From Pseudescherichia sp032055545 (GTDB lineage Bacteria; Pseudomonadota; Gammaproteobacteria; Enterobacterales; Enterobacteriaceae), in NCBI GenBank assembly GCA_032055545.1, contig DAMBQR010000007.1, forward strand, positions 35,802-99,801: DNA of 64,000 bases, given 5' to 3'. The position numbers and the translations under genes are program-made. How positions within the stretch are numbered: the stretch's first letter is position 1; each line of letters starts with the position of its first letter. Positions 35,486 to 44,604 of the stretch are shown here, piece by piece. The notes below the pieces were generated by a model that worked only from the letters and a program-made list of their open reading frames with translations, made no database searches and was not told where the DNA came from.

Positions 35486-35881
35486 ATGGTAAGCGCGCTG
35501 TATGCCGTGCTGGGTGTTCTGCTGCTGATTAAGTTCTCTTTTGACGTTGTGCGCCTGCGCATGCAGTATCGGGTATCCTATGGCGACGGTGGGTTTAGCG
35601 AGCTACAGATCGCCATTCGTATTCACGGTAACGCAGTGGAGTATCTTCCCGGCGGCCTGATCCTGCTGCTGTTTATGGAGATGAACGGCGCGGAAACCTG
35701 GATGGTGCACGTCTGCGGGCTGCTGCTGATTGTGGGTCGTCTGATGCACTACTACGGTTTGCATCACCAGATGATGCGCTGGCGGCGTTCCGGTATGAGT
35801 GCCACCTGGTGCTCGCTGATGCTGATGGTGCTGGCAAATCTCTGGTACATGCCCTGGGAGTTGGTTTTCTCTGTGCATTAG
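35486..35881 (+). CDS. yecN: MAPEG-family membrane protein YecN
   Basis: 131 residues, the same as E. coli. Four hydrophobic segments typical of the MAPEG family: ALYAVLGVLLLIKFSFDVV, LPGGLILLLFMEM, MVHVCGLLLIVGRLMHYYG, and WCSLMLMVLANLWYM. The family includes glutathione-dependent enzymes, but no activity is known for YecN. GGAG precedes the ATG. Confidence 0.93.
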   Translation: MVSALYAVLGVLLLIKFSFDVVRLRMQYRVSYGDGGFSELQIAIRIHGNAVEYLPGGLILLLFMEMNGAETWMVHVCGLLLIVGRLMHYYGLHHQMMRWRRSGMSATWCSLMLMVLANLWYMPWELVFSVH

Positions 35882-35921
35882 CGCACAATACGCCACTTTT
35901 GTTTTCTCGGATTTTTACGTT

Positions 35922-36665
35922 ATGTCTCACCGCGACACGCTTTTCTCTGCGCCTATCGCCAGCCTGGGTGACTGGACATTCGATGAACGGGTAGCCGAAG
36001 TCTTCCCGGACATGATCCAGCGCTCCGTTCCCGGCTACTCCAACATTATCTCCATGATCGGCATGCTGGCGGAGCGTTTCGTGCAGCCCGCGACTCAGGT
36101 CTACGATCTGGGCTGCTCGCTGGGCGCGGCCACGCTCTCCGTGCGCCGTAATATCGCCCATCCGGAGTGTAAAATTATTGCCGTGGACAACTCCCCGGCG
36201 ATGGTTGAACGCTGCCGCCGCCATATTGACGCCTATAAAGCGCCGACGCCGGTTGAGGTGATTGAGGGCGATATTCGCCATATCCGCATTGAAAACGCGT
36301 CGCTGGTGGTACTGAACTTTACTCTGCAATTTATCGAGCCTGCTGAACGCCAGGCGCTGCTGGACAACATCTATCAGGGACTGAATCCGGGCGGCGCGCT
36401 GGTGCTTTCCGAGAAGTTCAGCTTTGAGGATGCCACCACCGGCGAGCTGCTGTTTAACATGCATCACGATTTCAAACGTGCCAACGGCTATAGCGAGCTG
36501 GAGATCAGCCAGAAGCGCAGCATGCTGGAGAACGTCATGCTGACCGACTCCGTGGAGACGCACAAGGCCCGCCTGCGTCAGGCCGGGTTCGAGCATAGTG
36601 AACTCTGGTTCCAGTGCTTTAACTTTGGTTCGCTGGTGGCGCTGAAAGCCGGAGCGTCCGCATGA
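35922..36665 (+). CDS. cmoA: Carboxy-S-adenosylmethionine synthase CmoA
   Basis: 247 residues, the same as E. coli. It converts SAM and prephenate to carboxy-SAM, used by CmoB for the cmo5U34 wobble base. The SAM fold shows VYDLGCSLGAATLSV, IAVDNSPAMVERC and LNFTLQFIEP. The stop overlaps the cmoB start by four bases. Confidence 0.97.
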   Translation: MSHRDTLFSAPIASLGDWTFDERVAEVFPDMIQRSVPGYSNIISMIGMLAERFVQPATQVYDLGCSLGAATLSVRRNIAHPECKIIAVDNSPAMVERCRRHIDAYKAPTPVEVIEGDIRHIRIENASLVVLNFTLQFIEPAERQALLDNIYQGLNPGGALVLSEKFSFEDATTGELLFNMHHDFKRANGYSELEISQKRSMLENVMLTDSVETHKARLRQAGFEHSELWFQCFNFGSLVALKAGASA

Positions 36666-37633
36666 TCGAGTTCGGTAACTTCTATCAGCAGATTGCTAAA
36701 AGCCCACTCTCCCACTGGCTGGAGACCCTTCCCGCGCAGATCGCCACCTGGCAGCGCGGGGCGCTGCACGGCCAGTTCAAGCAGTGGACCAACGCGGTAG
36801 AGTTTCTGCCGGAGATGCAGCCGTACCGCCTCGATCTGCTGCACAGCGTGACGGCGGAGAGCGAAACCCCGCTCAGCCCAGGCCAGATCAAGCGCATCGA
36901 TACGCTGCTGCGTAACCTGATGCCGTGGCGCAAAGGGCCGTTCTCGCTCTATGGCGTGGATATTGATACCGAGTGGCGCTCCGACTGGAAGTGGGATCGT
37001 GTCCTGCCGCACCTCTCCGACCTGACCGGGCGCACAATCCTCGACGTGGGCTGCGGCAGTGGCTATCACCTGTGGAGAATGGTGGGCGCGGGCGCACAGC
37101 TGGCGGTAGGTATCGATCCGACCCAGCTATTCCTCTGCCAGTTCGAAGCGGTGCGCAAGCTGCTGGGCAGCGACCAGCGGGCGCATCTGCTGCCGCTGGG
37201 CATTGAGCAGCTTCCGGCGCTGAACGCGTTTGACACGGTCTTCTCAATGGGCGTGCTCTATCACCGCCGCTCGCCGCTGGAGCATCTGTGGCAGCTTAAG
37301 GATCAGCTGGTGAGTGAAGGCGAGCTGGTGCTGGAGACGCTGGTGGTCGAGGGCGATGAACGTACGGTGCTGATCCCCGGCGATCGCTATGCCCAGATGC
37401 GCAACGTCTATTTTATTCCCTCCGCGCTGGCGCTGAAAAACTGGCTGGAGAAGTGTGGCTTTGTGGATGTACGTATCGTTGACGTCTGCCAGACCACCAC
37501 CGGGGAGCAGCGCCGTACCGACTGGATGATCACCGAGTCGCTGGCAGAGTTCCTTGATCCAAACGACTCAAGCAAGACGATTGAGGGCTACCCAGCCCCG
37601 CTGCGTGCGGTGTTGATCGCGAAGAAGCCGTAG
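36662..37633 (+). CDS. cmoB: tRNA U34 carboxymethyltransferase CmoB
   Basis: 323 residues, the same as E. coli. It transfers the carboxymethyl group from carboxy-SAM to ho5U34 of tRNA. Motif I ILDVGCGSGYHLWRM, the conserved GIDPTQLFLCQFEA, and FSMGVLYHRRSPLEHL are present. It works with CmoA and is coupled to it. In K-12 torZY follow; here a REP pair and cutC follow instead. Confidence 0.97.
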   Translation: MIEFGNFYQQIAKSPLSHWLETLPAQIATWQRGALHGQFKQWTNAVEFLPEMQPYRLDLLHSVTAESETPLSPGQIKRIDTLLRNLMPWRKGPFSLYGVDIDTEWRSDWKWDRVLPHLSDLTGRTILDVGCGSGYHLWRMVGAGAQLAVGIDPTQLFLCQFEAVRKLLGSDQRAHLLPLGIEQLPALNAFDTVFSMGVLYHRRSPLEHLWQLKDQLVSEGELVLETLVVEGDERTVLIPGDRYAQMRNVYFIPSALALKNWLEKCGFVDVRIVDVCQTTTGEQRRTDWMITESLAEFLDPNDSSKTIEGYPAPLRAVLIAKKP

Positions 37634-37652
37634 CGCAGCAGTAACAACAGTT

Positions 37653-37720
37653 GTAGCCCCGGTAAGCGCAGCGCCACCGGGGAAAACGCCGGGTGGCGGC
37701 TACGCCTTACCCGGCCTACA
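37653..37720. repeat. REP pair (BIME) between cmoB and cutC
   Basis: Two inverted units: GTAGCCCCGGTAAGCGCAGC...ACCGGGG (37653-37682) and GCCGGGTGGCGGCTACGCCT...GGCCTACA (37688-37720). They fill the gap in which K-12 carries torZY. Confidence 0.9.
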
Positions 37721-37747
37721 CACGCTAAAATTTTCTGCAATTTTTCC

Positions 37748-37782
37748 AAAAAAAATGGCCCCTGTTGAAATGGCAGGGGCCT
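37748..37782 (-). terminator. Terminator after cutC
   Basis: GGCCCCTG and CAGGGGCC form an 8-bp stem with a 9-base loop, followed on the minus strand by ATTTTTTTTGG. It lies about 50 bases beyond the cutC stop. Confidence 0.85.
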
Positions 37783-37832
37783 GGTACAAAGCAAGCATCA
37801 TATTGGGCGACATGATGTGCGGTAAAAAAGGG

Positions 37833-38579
37833 TCAGAACGCACGATGATGGGTAATCATCGCTTTCATTTCCGCTACAATTTCACCGTCCACGCAATAGC
37901 GCAGATACTCATCCGACTGCGCGTCAGATGACATCGACAATCCCTGTTGACGGTAACGCATGGGTGAAGGCGTCCACATTCCTGCGGAGCTGTGCACCTC
38001 TTCTACCCCTGCGTTCAGAAACAGATGCAGGTTGCTGGCTCGAACACCAGCACCAGCCATAATGATTGGAGCACCGGATCGTGCTTTTAGTTCCGTAATT
38101 AATGAAAGTCCTTTTTCCGCCGACGCCTTTTGCCCCGAAGTGAGGATGCGCGAGACGCCCAGATCGGCTAGTTTATCAACGGCTTCCAGCGGATTTCTGC
38201 ACATATCAAATGCGCGATGAAAAGTGACCGCCATCCCCTCTGCAGCCTGCATTATTTGCTGCATGCGAGGCATATCGACACTCCCGTCCTCCTCCAGCAC
38301 GCCAATAACCAGTCCCGGAAAGCCAAGCGCCTTGATCAGCCTGACGTCATCCAGCATGGCGCTGAACTCATCATCGGAGTAGCAGAAGTCGCCCCCGCGC
38401 GGACGGATAATAGGATGCACGGGGATCGTTACCGTCTCGCGCACCAGCAGCAGGACGCCGTGAGACGGGGTCAATCCGCCCTCTTTCGGGGCGGCACAAA
38501 GCTCAATGCGATCCGCACCGTTGAGCTGCGCGGTCTCGGCGCTCGCCTGGCTATAACAGCAGATCTCCAGCAGGGCCAT
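37833..38579 (-). CDS. cutC: CutC family protein
   Basis: 248 residues from the ATG at 38579, the same as E. coli; an ATG two codons earlier lies within GAGGAGGATG and is too close to the ribosome site. A TIM-barrel protein with LEICCYS, NGADRIELCAAPKEGGLTPS, HPIIRPRGGDFCYSD and EVHSSAG. It was first linked to copper tolerance, but that role has been questioned and the activity is unsettled. It starts 17 bases after the yecM stop. Confidence 0.95.
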   Translation of the reverse strand: MALLEICCYSQASAETAQLNGADRIELCAAPKEGGLTPSHGVLLLVRETVTIPVHPIIRPRGGDFCYSDDEFSAMLDDVRLIKALGFPGLVIGVLEEDGSVDMPRMQQIMQAAEGMAVTFHRAFDMCRNPLEAVDKLADLGVSRILTSGQKASAEKGLSLITELKARSGAPIIMAGAGVRASNLHLFLNAGVEEVHSSAGMWTPSPMRYRQQGLSMSSDAQSDEYLRYCVDGEIVAEMKAMITHHRAF

Positions 38580-38596
38580 TTTCATCCTCCTCTGTT

Positions 38597-39163
38597 CTAC
38601 GCGCCGCTTTCGCTCGCGACGATCTCCTCGATGGACCAGGGGTGAAACTTCACCGTTACCGTGCCATCGGTCACGGCAAGCGTAGGGTTCGGCAGGCGCT
38701 CGTGCTCCCCTTTTGGCGAGCTGGTTTTAACGACAATACCCGGCTGGCGTAGCCCCTCATCGGCCAGCAGCGCCAGCGCCCGGGCGTTAAGGGTCTCCGG
38801 CTCGCCGGGTAGCACGATCTCAATATGCTCCCAGCCTTCGTGCGGATAGCGTTTTTCCCCCGGCCACGGCAACTCCACTACCGTAAAGGACCAGTGCGCC
38901 ACCTTAACCGGCTGGTGCAGCTTGAACAGGCAGATCGGCCGGCCATTAATGATGTTCTCCGACAGCAGCGTGCCGCACTGCTCAAAGCCGCGACGCCAGC
39001 GCTCGGCGGTGGTATTCTGGTGGCAGCGCAGCGAAATGTGATCGGCCTCCAGAGGCGCAACATCCAACCCCAGCCGGGTGGCAAGTTCTGTTAACGCTTT
39101 CGTAAAGCGCGGGAGATCCGCAGAAATATCATGCAATTCGTCAATGGTCTGCCAGTCAGCCAT
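38597..39163 (-). CDS. yecM: VOC-superfamily protein YecM
   Basis: 188 residues from the ATG at 39163, matching E. coli YecM (MADWQ-type start); a longer in-frame reading from 39262 lacks support. The fold is related to the vicinal oxygen chelate family: ADHISLRCHQNTTAERW, ELPWPGEKRYPHEGWEHIEIVL-type region, and KFHPWSIEEIVAS. The function is unknown. It is read with cutC and diverges from argS. Confidence 0.95.
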   Translation of the reverse strand: MADWQTIDELHDISADLPRFTKALTELATRLGLDVAPLEADHISLRCHQNTTAERWRRGFEQCGTLLSENIINGRPICLFKLHQPVKVAHWSFTVVELPWPGEKRYPHEGWEHIEIVLPGEPETLNARALALLADEGLRQPGIVVKTSSPKGEHERLPNPTLAVTDGTVTVKFHPWSIEEIVASESGA

Positions 39164-39408
39164 GATTAACGTCCTCGTTGGTCGCAAAGCCGCTAATTTA
39201 CCCTGTTGTGGAACACTCACCAAACGACGATTGCCGCCCCCGGCAAATGAATGATTATTCACGATTACCTTGCCGGTTATTTGCGCAAAACCCGCGTCCC
39301 GACAGGGCTGACGGCAGCAGGCAATTGCAGTATACTCCCGGCTTTACTTATCAACACCCGGACGCAGGCGGCTTTTTGCGCGCTGCGTCGTTAACGTAAG
39401 GTATCCCG

Positions 39409-41142
39409 GTGAATATTCAGGCACTTCTCTCAGAAAAAGTCAGTCAGGCACTGATTGCCGCAGGCGCGCCTGCGGATTGCGAGCCGCAGGTTCGTCAGTC
39501 AGCAAAAGTACAGTTTGGTGACTACCAGGCCAATGGCGTGATGGCGGTTGCAAAAAAACTGGGCATGCCCCCGCGACAGGTTGCTGAGCAGGTCCTGACT
39601 CACCTCGACCTCAACGGCATTGCCAGCAAGGTTGAGATCGCCGGTCCGGGCTTTATTAACATCTTCCTCGATCCGGCATTTCTGGCTGACCACGTCAACC
39701 AGGCGATGACCTCCGATCGGCTGGGCCTCTCCCGCCCGGAGCCGCAGACCATCGTAGTTGACTACTCTGCGCCGAACGTGGCGAAAGAGATGCACGTCGG
39801 CCATCTGCGCTCAACCATCATCGGCGACGCCTCCGTGCGTACCCTCGAACTGCTGGGCCACAAGGTGATCCGCGCCAACCACGTTGGCGACTGGGGCACC
39901 CAGTTTGGGATGCTGATTGCCTTCCTGGAGCTTAAGCAGCAGGAGAACGCAGGCGAGATGGCGCTGGCGGACCTCGAAGCGTTCTATCGTGAAGCGAAAA
40001 AGCACTACGACGAAGATGAAGCCTTTGCCGAGCGCGCCCGTGGCTACGTAGTGAAACTGCAGGGCGGGGACGAGTACTGCCGTCAGATGTGGCGCAAGCT
40101 GGTGGATATCACCATGGCGCAGAACCAGGTCAACTACGATCGTCTGAACGTGACCCTGACCAGCAAGGACGTCATGGGTGAAAGCCTCTATAACCCGATG
40201 CTGCCGGGCATCGTTGCCGATCTGAAAGCCAAAGGGCTGGCGGTAGAGAGCGAAGGCGCGACCGTGGTCTTCCTCGACGAGTACAAAAATAAAGAGGGTG
40301 AGCCGATGGGCGTCATCATCCAGAAAAAGGATGGCGGCTACCTCTACACCACCACCGATATCGCCTGTGCCAAGTACCGCTTTGAGACGCTGCATGCCGA
40401 TCGCGTGCTCTACTATATCGACTCCCGTCAGCACCAGCACTTGATGCAGGCGTGGACCATTGTGCGCAAAGCGGGCTACGTGCCGGAGAGCGTGCCGCTG
40501 GAGCACCACATGTTCGGTATGATGCTGGGCAAAGACGGCAAGCCGTTCAAAACCCGTGCTGGCGGTACCGTGAAGCTCTCCGATCTGCTGGACGAGGCGC
40601 TGGAGCGCGCCCGTCGCCTGGTGGCGGAGAAGAACCCGGATATGCCTGCCGACGAGCTGGAAAAGCTGGCTCATGCGGTGGGTATCGGCGCGGTGAAGTA
40701 TGCGGATCTCTCTAAAAACCGTACCACCGACTACATCTTTGACTGGGATAACATGCTGGCCTTTGAGGGCAATACCGCGCCGTACATGCAGTATGCCTAC
40801 ACCCGCGTGCTCTCCGTGTTCCGCAAAGCGGAAATTGACGAGAGCGTGCTGGCAAATGCCAACGTGGTGATTACTGAAGATCGCGAGGCCCAACTGGCAG
40901 CGCGCCTGCTGCAGTTTGAAGAGACGCTGAACGTGGTTGCTCGTGAAGGCACCCCACACGTGATGTGTAGCTACCTCTACGATCTGGCGGGCCTCTTCTC
41001 TGGCTTCTACGAGCACTGCCCGATTTTGACCGCTGAGAGCGACGAGACGCGCCTGAGCCGTCTGAAGCTGGCGCAGCTTACGGCGAAAACGCTGAAGATG
41101 GGCCTGGATACCCTCGGGATCCAGACCGTTGAACGCATGTAA
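39409..41142 (+). CDS. argS: Arginyl-tRNA synthetase
   Basis: 577 residues, the same as E. coli, with the same GTG start (NIQALLSEKV). A class I synthetase: N-terminal Add1 domain (about 1-110), the HIGH-type motif AKEMHVGHLRST, and a modified KMSKS region (DGKPFKTRAGGTVKL), as in E. coli ArgS. The C-terminal DALR anticodon-binding domain covers about 460-577. It charges tRNA-Arg. AAGGTATCCCG gives a modest ribosome site. It stands alone between yecM and a REP pair. Confidence 0.98.
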   Translation: MNIQALLSEKVSQALIAAGAPADCEPQVRQSAKVQFGDYQANGVMAVAKKLGMPPRQVAEQVLTHLDLNGIASKVEIAGPGFINIFLDPAFLADHVNQAMTSDRLGLSRPEPQTIVVDYSAPNVAKEMHVGHLRSTIIGDASVRTLELLGHKVIRANHVGDWGTQFGMLIAFLELKQQENAGEMALADLEAFYREAKKHYDEDEAFAERARGYVVKLQGGDEYCRQMWRKLVDITMAQNQVNYDRLNVTLTSKDVMGESLYNPMLPGIVADLKAKGLAVESEGATVVFLDEYKNKEGEPMGVIIQKKDGGYLYTTTDIACAKYRFETLHADRVLYYIDSRQHQHLMQAWTIVRKAGYVPESVPLEHHMFGMMLGKDGKPFKTRAGGTVKLSDLLDEALERARRLVAEKNPDMPADELEKLAHAVGIGAVKYADLSKNRTTDYIFDWDNMLAFEGNTAPYMQYAYTRVLSVFRKAEIDESVLANANVVITEDREAQLAARLLQFEETLNVVAREGTPHVMCSYLYDLAGLFSGFYEHCPILTAESDETRLSRLKLAQLTAKTLKMGLDTLGIQTVERM

Positions 41143-41160
41143 AGAGCATTAACGGCTCCT

Positions 41161-41226
41161 GTAGCCCCGGTTAGCGCAGCGCCACCGGGGGAAACGCCTG
41201 ATGGCGCTTCGCTTATCAGGCCTACA
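41161..41226. repeat. REP pair (BIME) between argS and the rhi-type unit
   Basis: Two inverted units: GTAGCCCCGGTTAGCGCAGC...ACCGGGG (41161-41190) and GCCTGATGGCGCTTCGCTTA...GGCCTACA (41197-41226). They lie between argS and the end of the hydrolase gene. Confidence 0.9.
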
Positions 41227-41239
41227 GGAGCTGCATTCC

Positions 41240-42379
41240 TTAGAAGTATTTCCGCAAATACTCCGTCAAACAGAGGATCGCCATCGCCTGGCCATAGGGC
41301 ATGGAGGTCAGCGGAATATTGCGGTAGAAATCCAGGTTCGATCCCATTCCGGTACCGAAGGAGGTTTGCAACAGCTCCCCTTCCGGCGAGATGTTATTCA
41401 CAATTCCTTTAATCGCTTTATCCGCGACCTCAGCATACTCTGGCCCGACGTAACGCTTGCGCACCGCTTTCAAAATGCCGTAGGCAAACCCGGCGGTGGC
41501 CGAGGCTTCAAGATAGGAGTGCGGATCGTCGAGCAGGGTATGCCACAGGCCACTGTCATCCTGGCAATTTGCCAGGGCAGCGATCTGCGCATTCAGCACC
41601 TGCACCAGATAACGGCGTACAGCGTTATTCTCAGGCAGATCCACCAGCTCGAGGAAGTCCGGGATCACAATGGTCAGCCAGCTGTTACCCCGCGCCCAGC
41701 GCGCCTGAGCAAAGTTGTGGTTCCCCTCATAGCTCCAGCCGTGGAACCAGAGACCGGTCTCCCGATCCATCAGGTTCTGTACGTGCAGCAGGAACTGATA
41801 GACCGCCTCTTCAACATACTCCGGGCGATTGAGCAGCTTGCCGATTTTCGCCAGCGGCAGCACGGTCATCATCAGCGTATCGTCCCACATCTGCTGGTGA
41901 TTCTCCTCCGCCAGGGTGATGTGCTGCATCCCGCCGTGCTCGGTACGCGGCATCTCACTCATCGCCCACTCGGCCCAGCTCTCCAGCCACGGCAGATATG
42001 ACGGGTTGCGGGTCTCCTCATAGCGATAGGCCAGGGTCAAAAACGGTGCCATGGTGTTGACGTTTTTAGTGGTGGCCCCCTCGGCAAAGCGATCCGCGAA
42101 CCAGCTATCAATAATCTCCCGCATCGTCTCATCGCCGGTCTGGCGATAGTATTGATACATGCCGTACAGCCCCACGCCATGCGTCCACTCCCAGCCCGCC
42201 CAGCCTTTGGTATCAATGACGCGCCCGTCGTCTAGTCGCAGTAAAAACTCACCGGATGCATCCTGAATATTGACCAGGCTACGGGTCACCTTCTGGATCA
42301 GTGCCTTCAGCTCATCCCGGGCAATAAAGCGCGCCGGCTGACAGAGTAAAGGGCTATGTTTGACAGGATAAACAATCAT
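41240..42379 (-). CDS. rhiN: Unsaturated rhamnogalacturonyl hydrolase (GH88/GH105-like)
   Basis: 379 residues, an (alpha/alpha)6-barrel hydrolase of the YteR/RhiN type. Such enzymes release an unsaturated galacturonate from the end of rhamnogalacturonan or oligogalacturonide fragments. Visible features are WEWTHGVGLYGMYQYY near the start, MWDDTLMMTVLPLA with the aspartate expected to act on the double bond, LWFHGWSY, RWARGNSWL and DPHSYLEASATAGFAYG. No signal peptide is seen, so it acts in the cytoplasm on imported fragments. It starts directly after the transporter stop with no gap. The gene name is by analogy with the rhiTN pair of pectinolytic enterobacteria. Confidence 0.82.
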   Translation of the reverse strand: MIVYPVKHSPLLCQPARFIARDELKALIQKVTRSLVNIQDASGEFLLRLDDGRVIDTKGWAGWEWTHGVGLYGMYQYYRQTGDETMREIIDSWFADRFAEGATTKNVNTMAPFLTLAYRYEETRNPSYLPWLESWAEWAMSEMPRTEHGGMQHITLAEENHQQMWDDTLMMTVLPLAKIGKLLNRPEYVEEAVYQFLLHVQNLMDRETGLWFHGWSYEGNHNFAQARWARGNSWLTIVIPDFLELVDLPENNAVRRYLVQVLNAQIAALANCQDDSGLWHTLLDDPHSYLEASATAGFAYGILKAVRKRYVGPEYAEVADKAIKGIVNNISPEGELLQTSFGTGMGSNLDFYRNIPLTSMPYGQAMAILCLTEYLRKYF

Positions 42380-43966
42380 TTACTTAACCTCTTGCGTATT
42401 AAATTCATGTTCAGGGCGATCCTTCAGCGACGGCGCGGCAGGCTTGTTACGATTCAGATAGCCGATATTGTTGTTGCCCCACAGTGACTCGTAAGGGATC
42501 CCCGCCAGCATCTCGACGGTAGCTCGCGCCTGCGGCGTCACGGTCTCCGGCATCACACGGCCAGACTGGCGCATTTTGGCCGTCTCTTCCCGCAGCACGC
42601 TGTGGGTTTTCAGGTTCAGCTTAAAGCGCAGCGACACCAGGAAACCGCAGAGCAGCACCGCTACCGTGCCGAAGCAGAGGATCATCAGAATGGTGTGGCT
42701 GACCGACTCCGGCTGCGTTTTCTGTCCAGAGACGAAGCCAGAGGCCTGCATGACGATCCCCACCAGCATCACCGCCCCGGCCTGGGAGGCTTTACGGGTC
42801 AGGGTCATGATGCCTGCGAAGATCCCCTCCCGGCGCTGGCCGGTGATCACCTCATCCACGTCGGAGATATAGGTGTAGGTGTTCCACGGCACGTAGTTGA
42901 TACCCCCGCGTCCCAGGCCCGCAACGGCAGAAACCAGCAGCAGCAGAGAGTAGATGTCGCTCAGCCCTGCGTAGTAGAGCACGGCGTAGGAGATGGAACT
43001 GATGCCGAATAGCGTCACCACCATCCGATAGGACGGCGCGGGTCCAAAGCGGATGCAGAGCGGGATCATGGCGATAACCGCAATGAACTGGAAAATAGCC
43101 ATGGTGCCGAGCAGGTTAGAGGCCAGCGACGCCTCCTGCATCAGGACGAATACAACGTAGTAGGTAAAGACGGCGTTGAAGACGTCCTGGGCAATATAGC
43201 CCCCGAGGTACATGCCCAGATGCTGACGAAAAATTTTGATACGCAGGGTAGAGCTGAGTTCGGTAAACAGGCGGCTCATGCTCTGGCCAAAGGTCAGGTG
43301 CTTCTTCTCCTCTTCCGCACGCAGGGCGGCTTCGGTCCACTCTTCACGTGGACGCTCCCAGGTGAAGAACCAGACGAAGGTCAGCATCAGGGCGCAGAGC
43401 ACCGAGAAAACCAGGCTGGCGTAGAAGAAGGAGACCGGGTTGTCTTTACCAAAGTGGGTCAGCAGGATCCCCGGCAGGAACGAGGCGAGGATCGCCGACA
43501 TCTGCGCCATGCCGATACGTGCCCCGGAGAACTTGGTCTTCTGTTTGAAGTCGTCGGTCATCTCCGGTACCAAGGTCTCATACGGGACGAGGATCATGGT
43601 GTAGACAATATCAAACAGCAGGTAGGTGAGCAGGTAGTACCAGAAGCCCATGTCCCCGACCCACATGATGGAGTAGCTAAAGACGCACGGGATGCCGAGC
43701 ATAATAAAGAACTTACGGCGACCAAAGCGTTTGCCCAGCCAGGTTGAACCGAAGTTATCGGTCAGGAAACCCATCAGCGGGCTGACGACCGCATCCAGCA
43801 CCCTTGCGGTGGCAAAGATGAAGGTGGCCTCGATAGGCGTTAAACCACAAAACGTTGTGTAGAAGTAGAGGAGCCACGCAGCGGTCAACGCTGTCGTCCC
43901 GGCCCCTAAAAAGTCACCGGATCCATAGGCGAGATAGTTCGCCAGTCCAATTTTACGTGTTTTCAT
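42380..43966 (-). CDS. rhiT: GPH-family oligogalacturonide/rhamnogalacturonide transporter
   Basis: 528 residues from the ATG at 43966 (MKTRKIGLANYLAYGSGD); a TTG three codons upstream is less likely. About 12 membrane segments and the GPH-family loop signature after segment 2 (GFLTDNFGSTWLGKRFGRRKFF region) are present, as in MelB, YicJ and RhiT. Cation-coupled uptake of an acidic oligosaccharide fits best because the next gene is an unsaturated-uronate hydrolase. The tail from about 490 on is long and polar (NTQEVK end). A KdgR-like box lies about 145 bases upstream. The precise substrate is inferred from the neighbour. Confidence 0.8.
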   Translation of the reverse strand: MKTRKIGLANYLAYGSGDFLGAGTTALTAAWLLYFYTTFCGLTPIEATFIFATARVLDAVVSPLMGFLTDNFGSTWLGKRFGRRKFFIMLGIPCVFSYSIMWVGDMGFWYYLLTYLLFDIVYTMILVPYETLVPEMTDDFKQKTKFSGARIGMAQMSAILASFLPGILLTHFGKDNPVSFFYASLVFSVLCALMLTFVWFFTWERPREEWTEAALRAEEEKKHLTFGQSMSRLFTELSSTLRIKIFRQHLGMYLGGYIAQDVFNAVFTYYVVFVLMQEASLASNLLGTMAIFQFIAVIAMIPLCIRFGPAPSYRMVVTLFGISSISYAVLYYAGLSDIYSLLLLVSAVAGLGRGGINYVPWNTYTYISDVDEVITGQRREGIFAGIMTLTRKASQAGAVMLVGIVMQASGFVSGQKTQPESVSHTILMILCFGTVAVLLCGFLVSLRFKLNLKTHSVLREETAKMRQSGRVMPETVTPQARATVEMLAGIPYESLWGNNNIGYLNRNKPAAPSLKDRPEHEFNTQEVK

Positions 43967-44105
43967 TGCCGCCAACCCTTTTTGTTTTGGGAGTACTTAC
44001 ACGGCTAAAGTAAGAGGATGCGCTCAGATAAACCTTTCTGTTTCTGCCACTGCGCCGACGCGGTTGGCAAAAATACAAAGAGTCTCACTACGTGTGTCAC
44101 TGATT

Positions 44106-44124
44106 TATAAAACAGTGTTTCTTC
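44106..44124 (-). promoter_or_regulatory. KdgR-like operator upstream of the transporter gene
   Basis: The core AAAACAGTGTTTC fits the KdgR consensus (AATRAAAYRNYRTTTYATT) at every central position, with weaker flanks. It lies in the leader of the transporter-hydrolase pair. KdgR controls pectin-breakdown genes in enterobacteria and responds to KDG. Confidence 0.6.
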
Positions 44125-44142
44125 TGCATCAAAAGGCGGGGT

Positions 44143-44194
44143 CAAAAATTGAGAGCCAGCCATCATAATCCCGGTAAAAACGGTGATGACTGGC
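44143..44194 (-). terminator. Likely terminator after flhE
   Basis: GCCAGCCATCA (44155-44165) and TGATGACTGGC (44184-44194) form an 11-bp stem with one mismatch and an 18-base loop; the minus strand then reads CTCTCAATTTTTG. It lies just beyond the flhE stop. Confidence 0.55.
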
Positions 44195-44208
44195 GAAGAA
44201 TGAGGCGG

Positions 44209-44604
44209 TTAGCGGTAGTTGACGATGACCTCGTTGCGGCTAACCTTCAGGGCTGGCAGCAGGCGTCCACCGCCGGGCACCTCCCAGATAAAGCGCAGCG
44301 GCTCGGCGGCGGGAATGCCGCTGAAGGCATGGGTCGTACCGCTCTCACCGTCCAGCTCCGTGCAGCGGATCTGCGAGCAGAGGCGTACCCGCAGCCCGGC
44401 TGGCGTCGGACCGTTAAGCTCGTAGCGCCATGCCACCAGCGTCATCAGCCCGGAGACGGGTTGGGAGGAGGCCAGCGGTCGGGACGACATTGACTCTCCA
44501 CGATGGTTAAGGGTAAGGCCGATGCTGCTCGCCTGCCATGCCCCCTCACCCGCCGCGTGAGCCAGCAGCGGCAGCGCCAGCAGAAGACCTAATACTCTAC
44601 GCAC
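44209..44604 (-). CDS. flhE: Flagellar protein FlhE
   Basis: 131 residues (130 in E. coli). A signal peptide ends at LLAHA-AGEGAW, so the product is periplasmic. Two cysteines (LCSQIRCTEL) are close together. FlhE is reported to act as a guard that limits proton leakage through the flagellar export gate. The start shares one base with the flhA stop. Confidence 0.93.
   Translation of the reverse strand: MRRVLGLLLALPLLAHAAGEGAWQASSIGLTLNHRGESMSSRPLASSQPVSGLMTLVAWRYELNGPTPAGLRVRLCSQIRCTELDGESGTTHAFSGIPAAEPLRFIWEVPGGGRLLPALKVSRNEVIVNYR

Noticed and set aside
37634..37832. Remnants of torZ or torY between cmoB and cutC
   Set aside because: The 199 bases are filled by a REP pair and the cutC terminator, with no trace of either gene.
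39811..41016. A 401-codon minus-strand open frame opposite argS
   Set aside because: Shadow of argS with antisense-type composition.
44080..44105. A CRP site next to the KdgR-like box
   Set aside because: GTGTGTCAC is present but there is no matching second half at the right distance.
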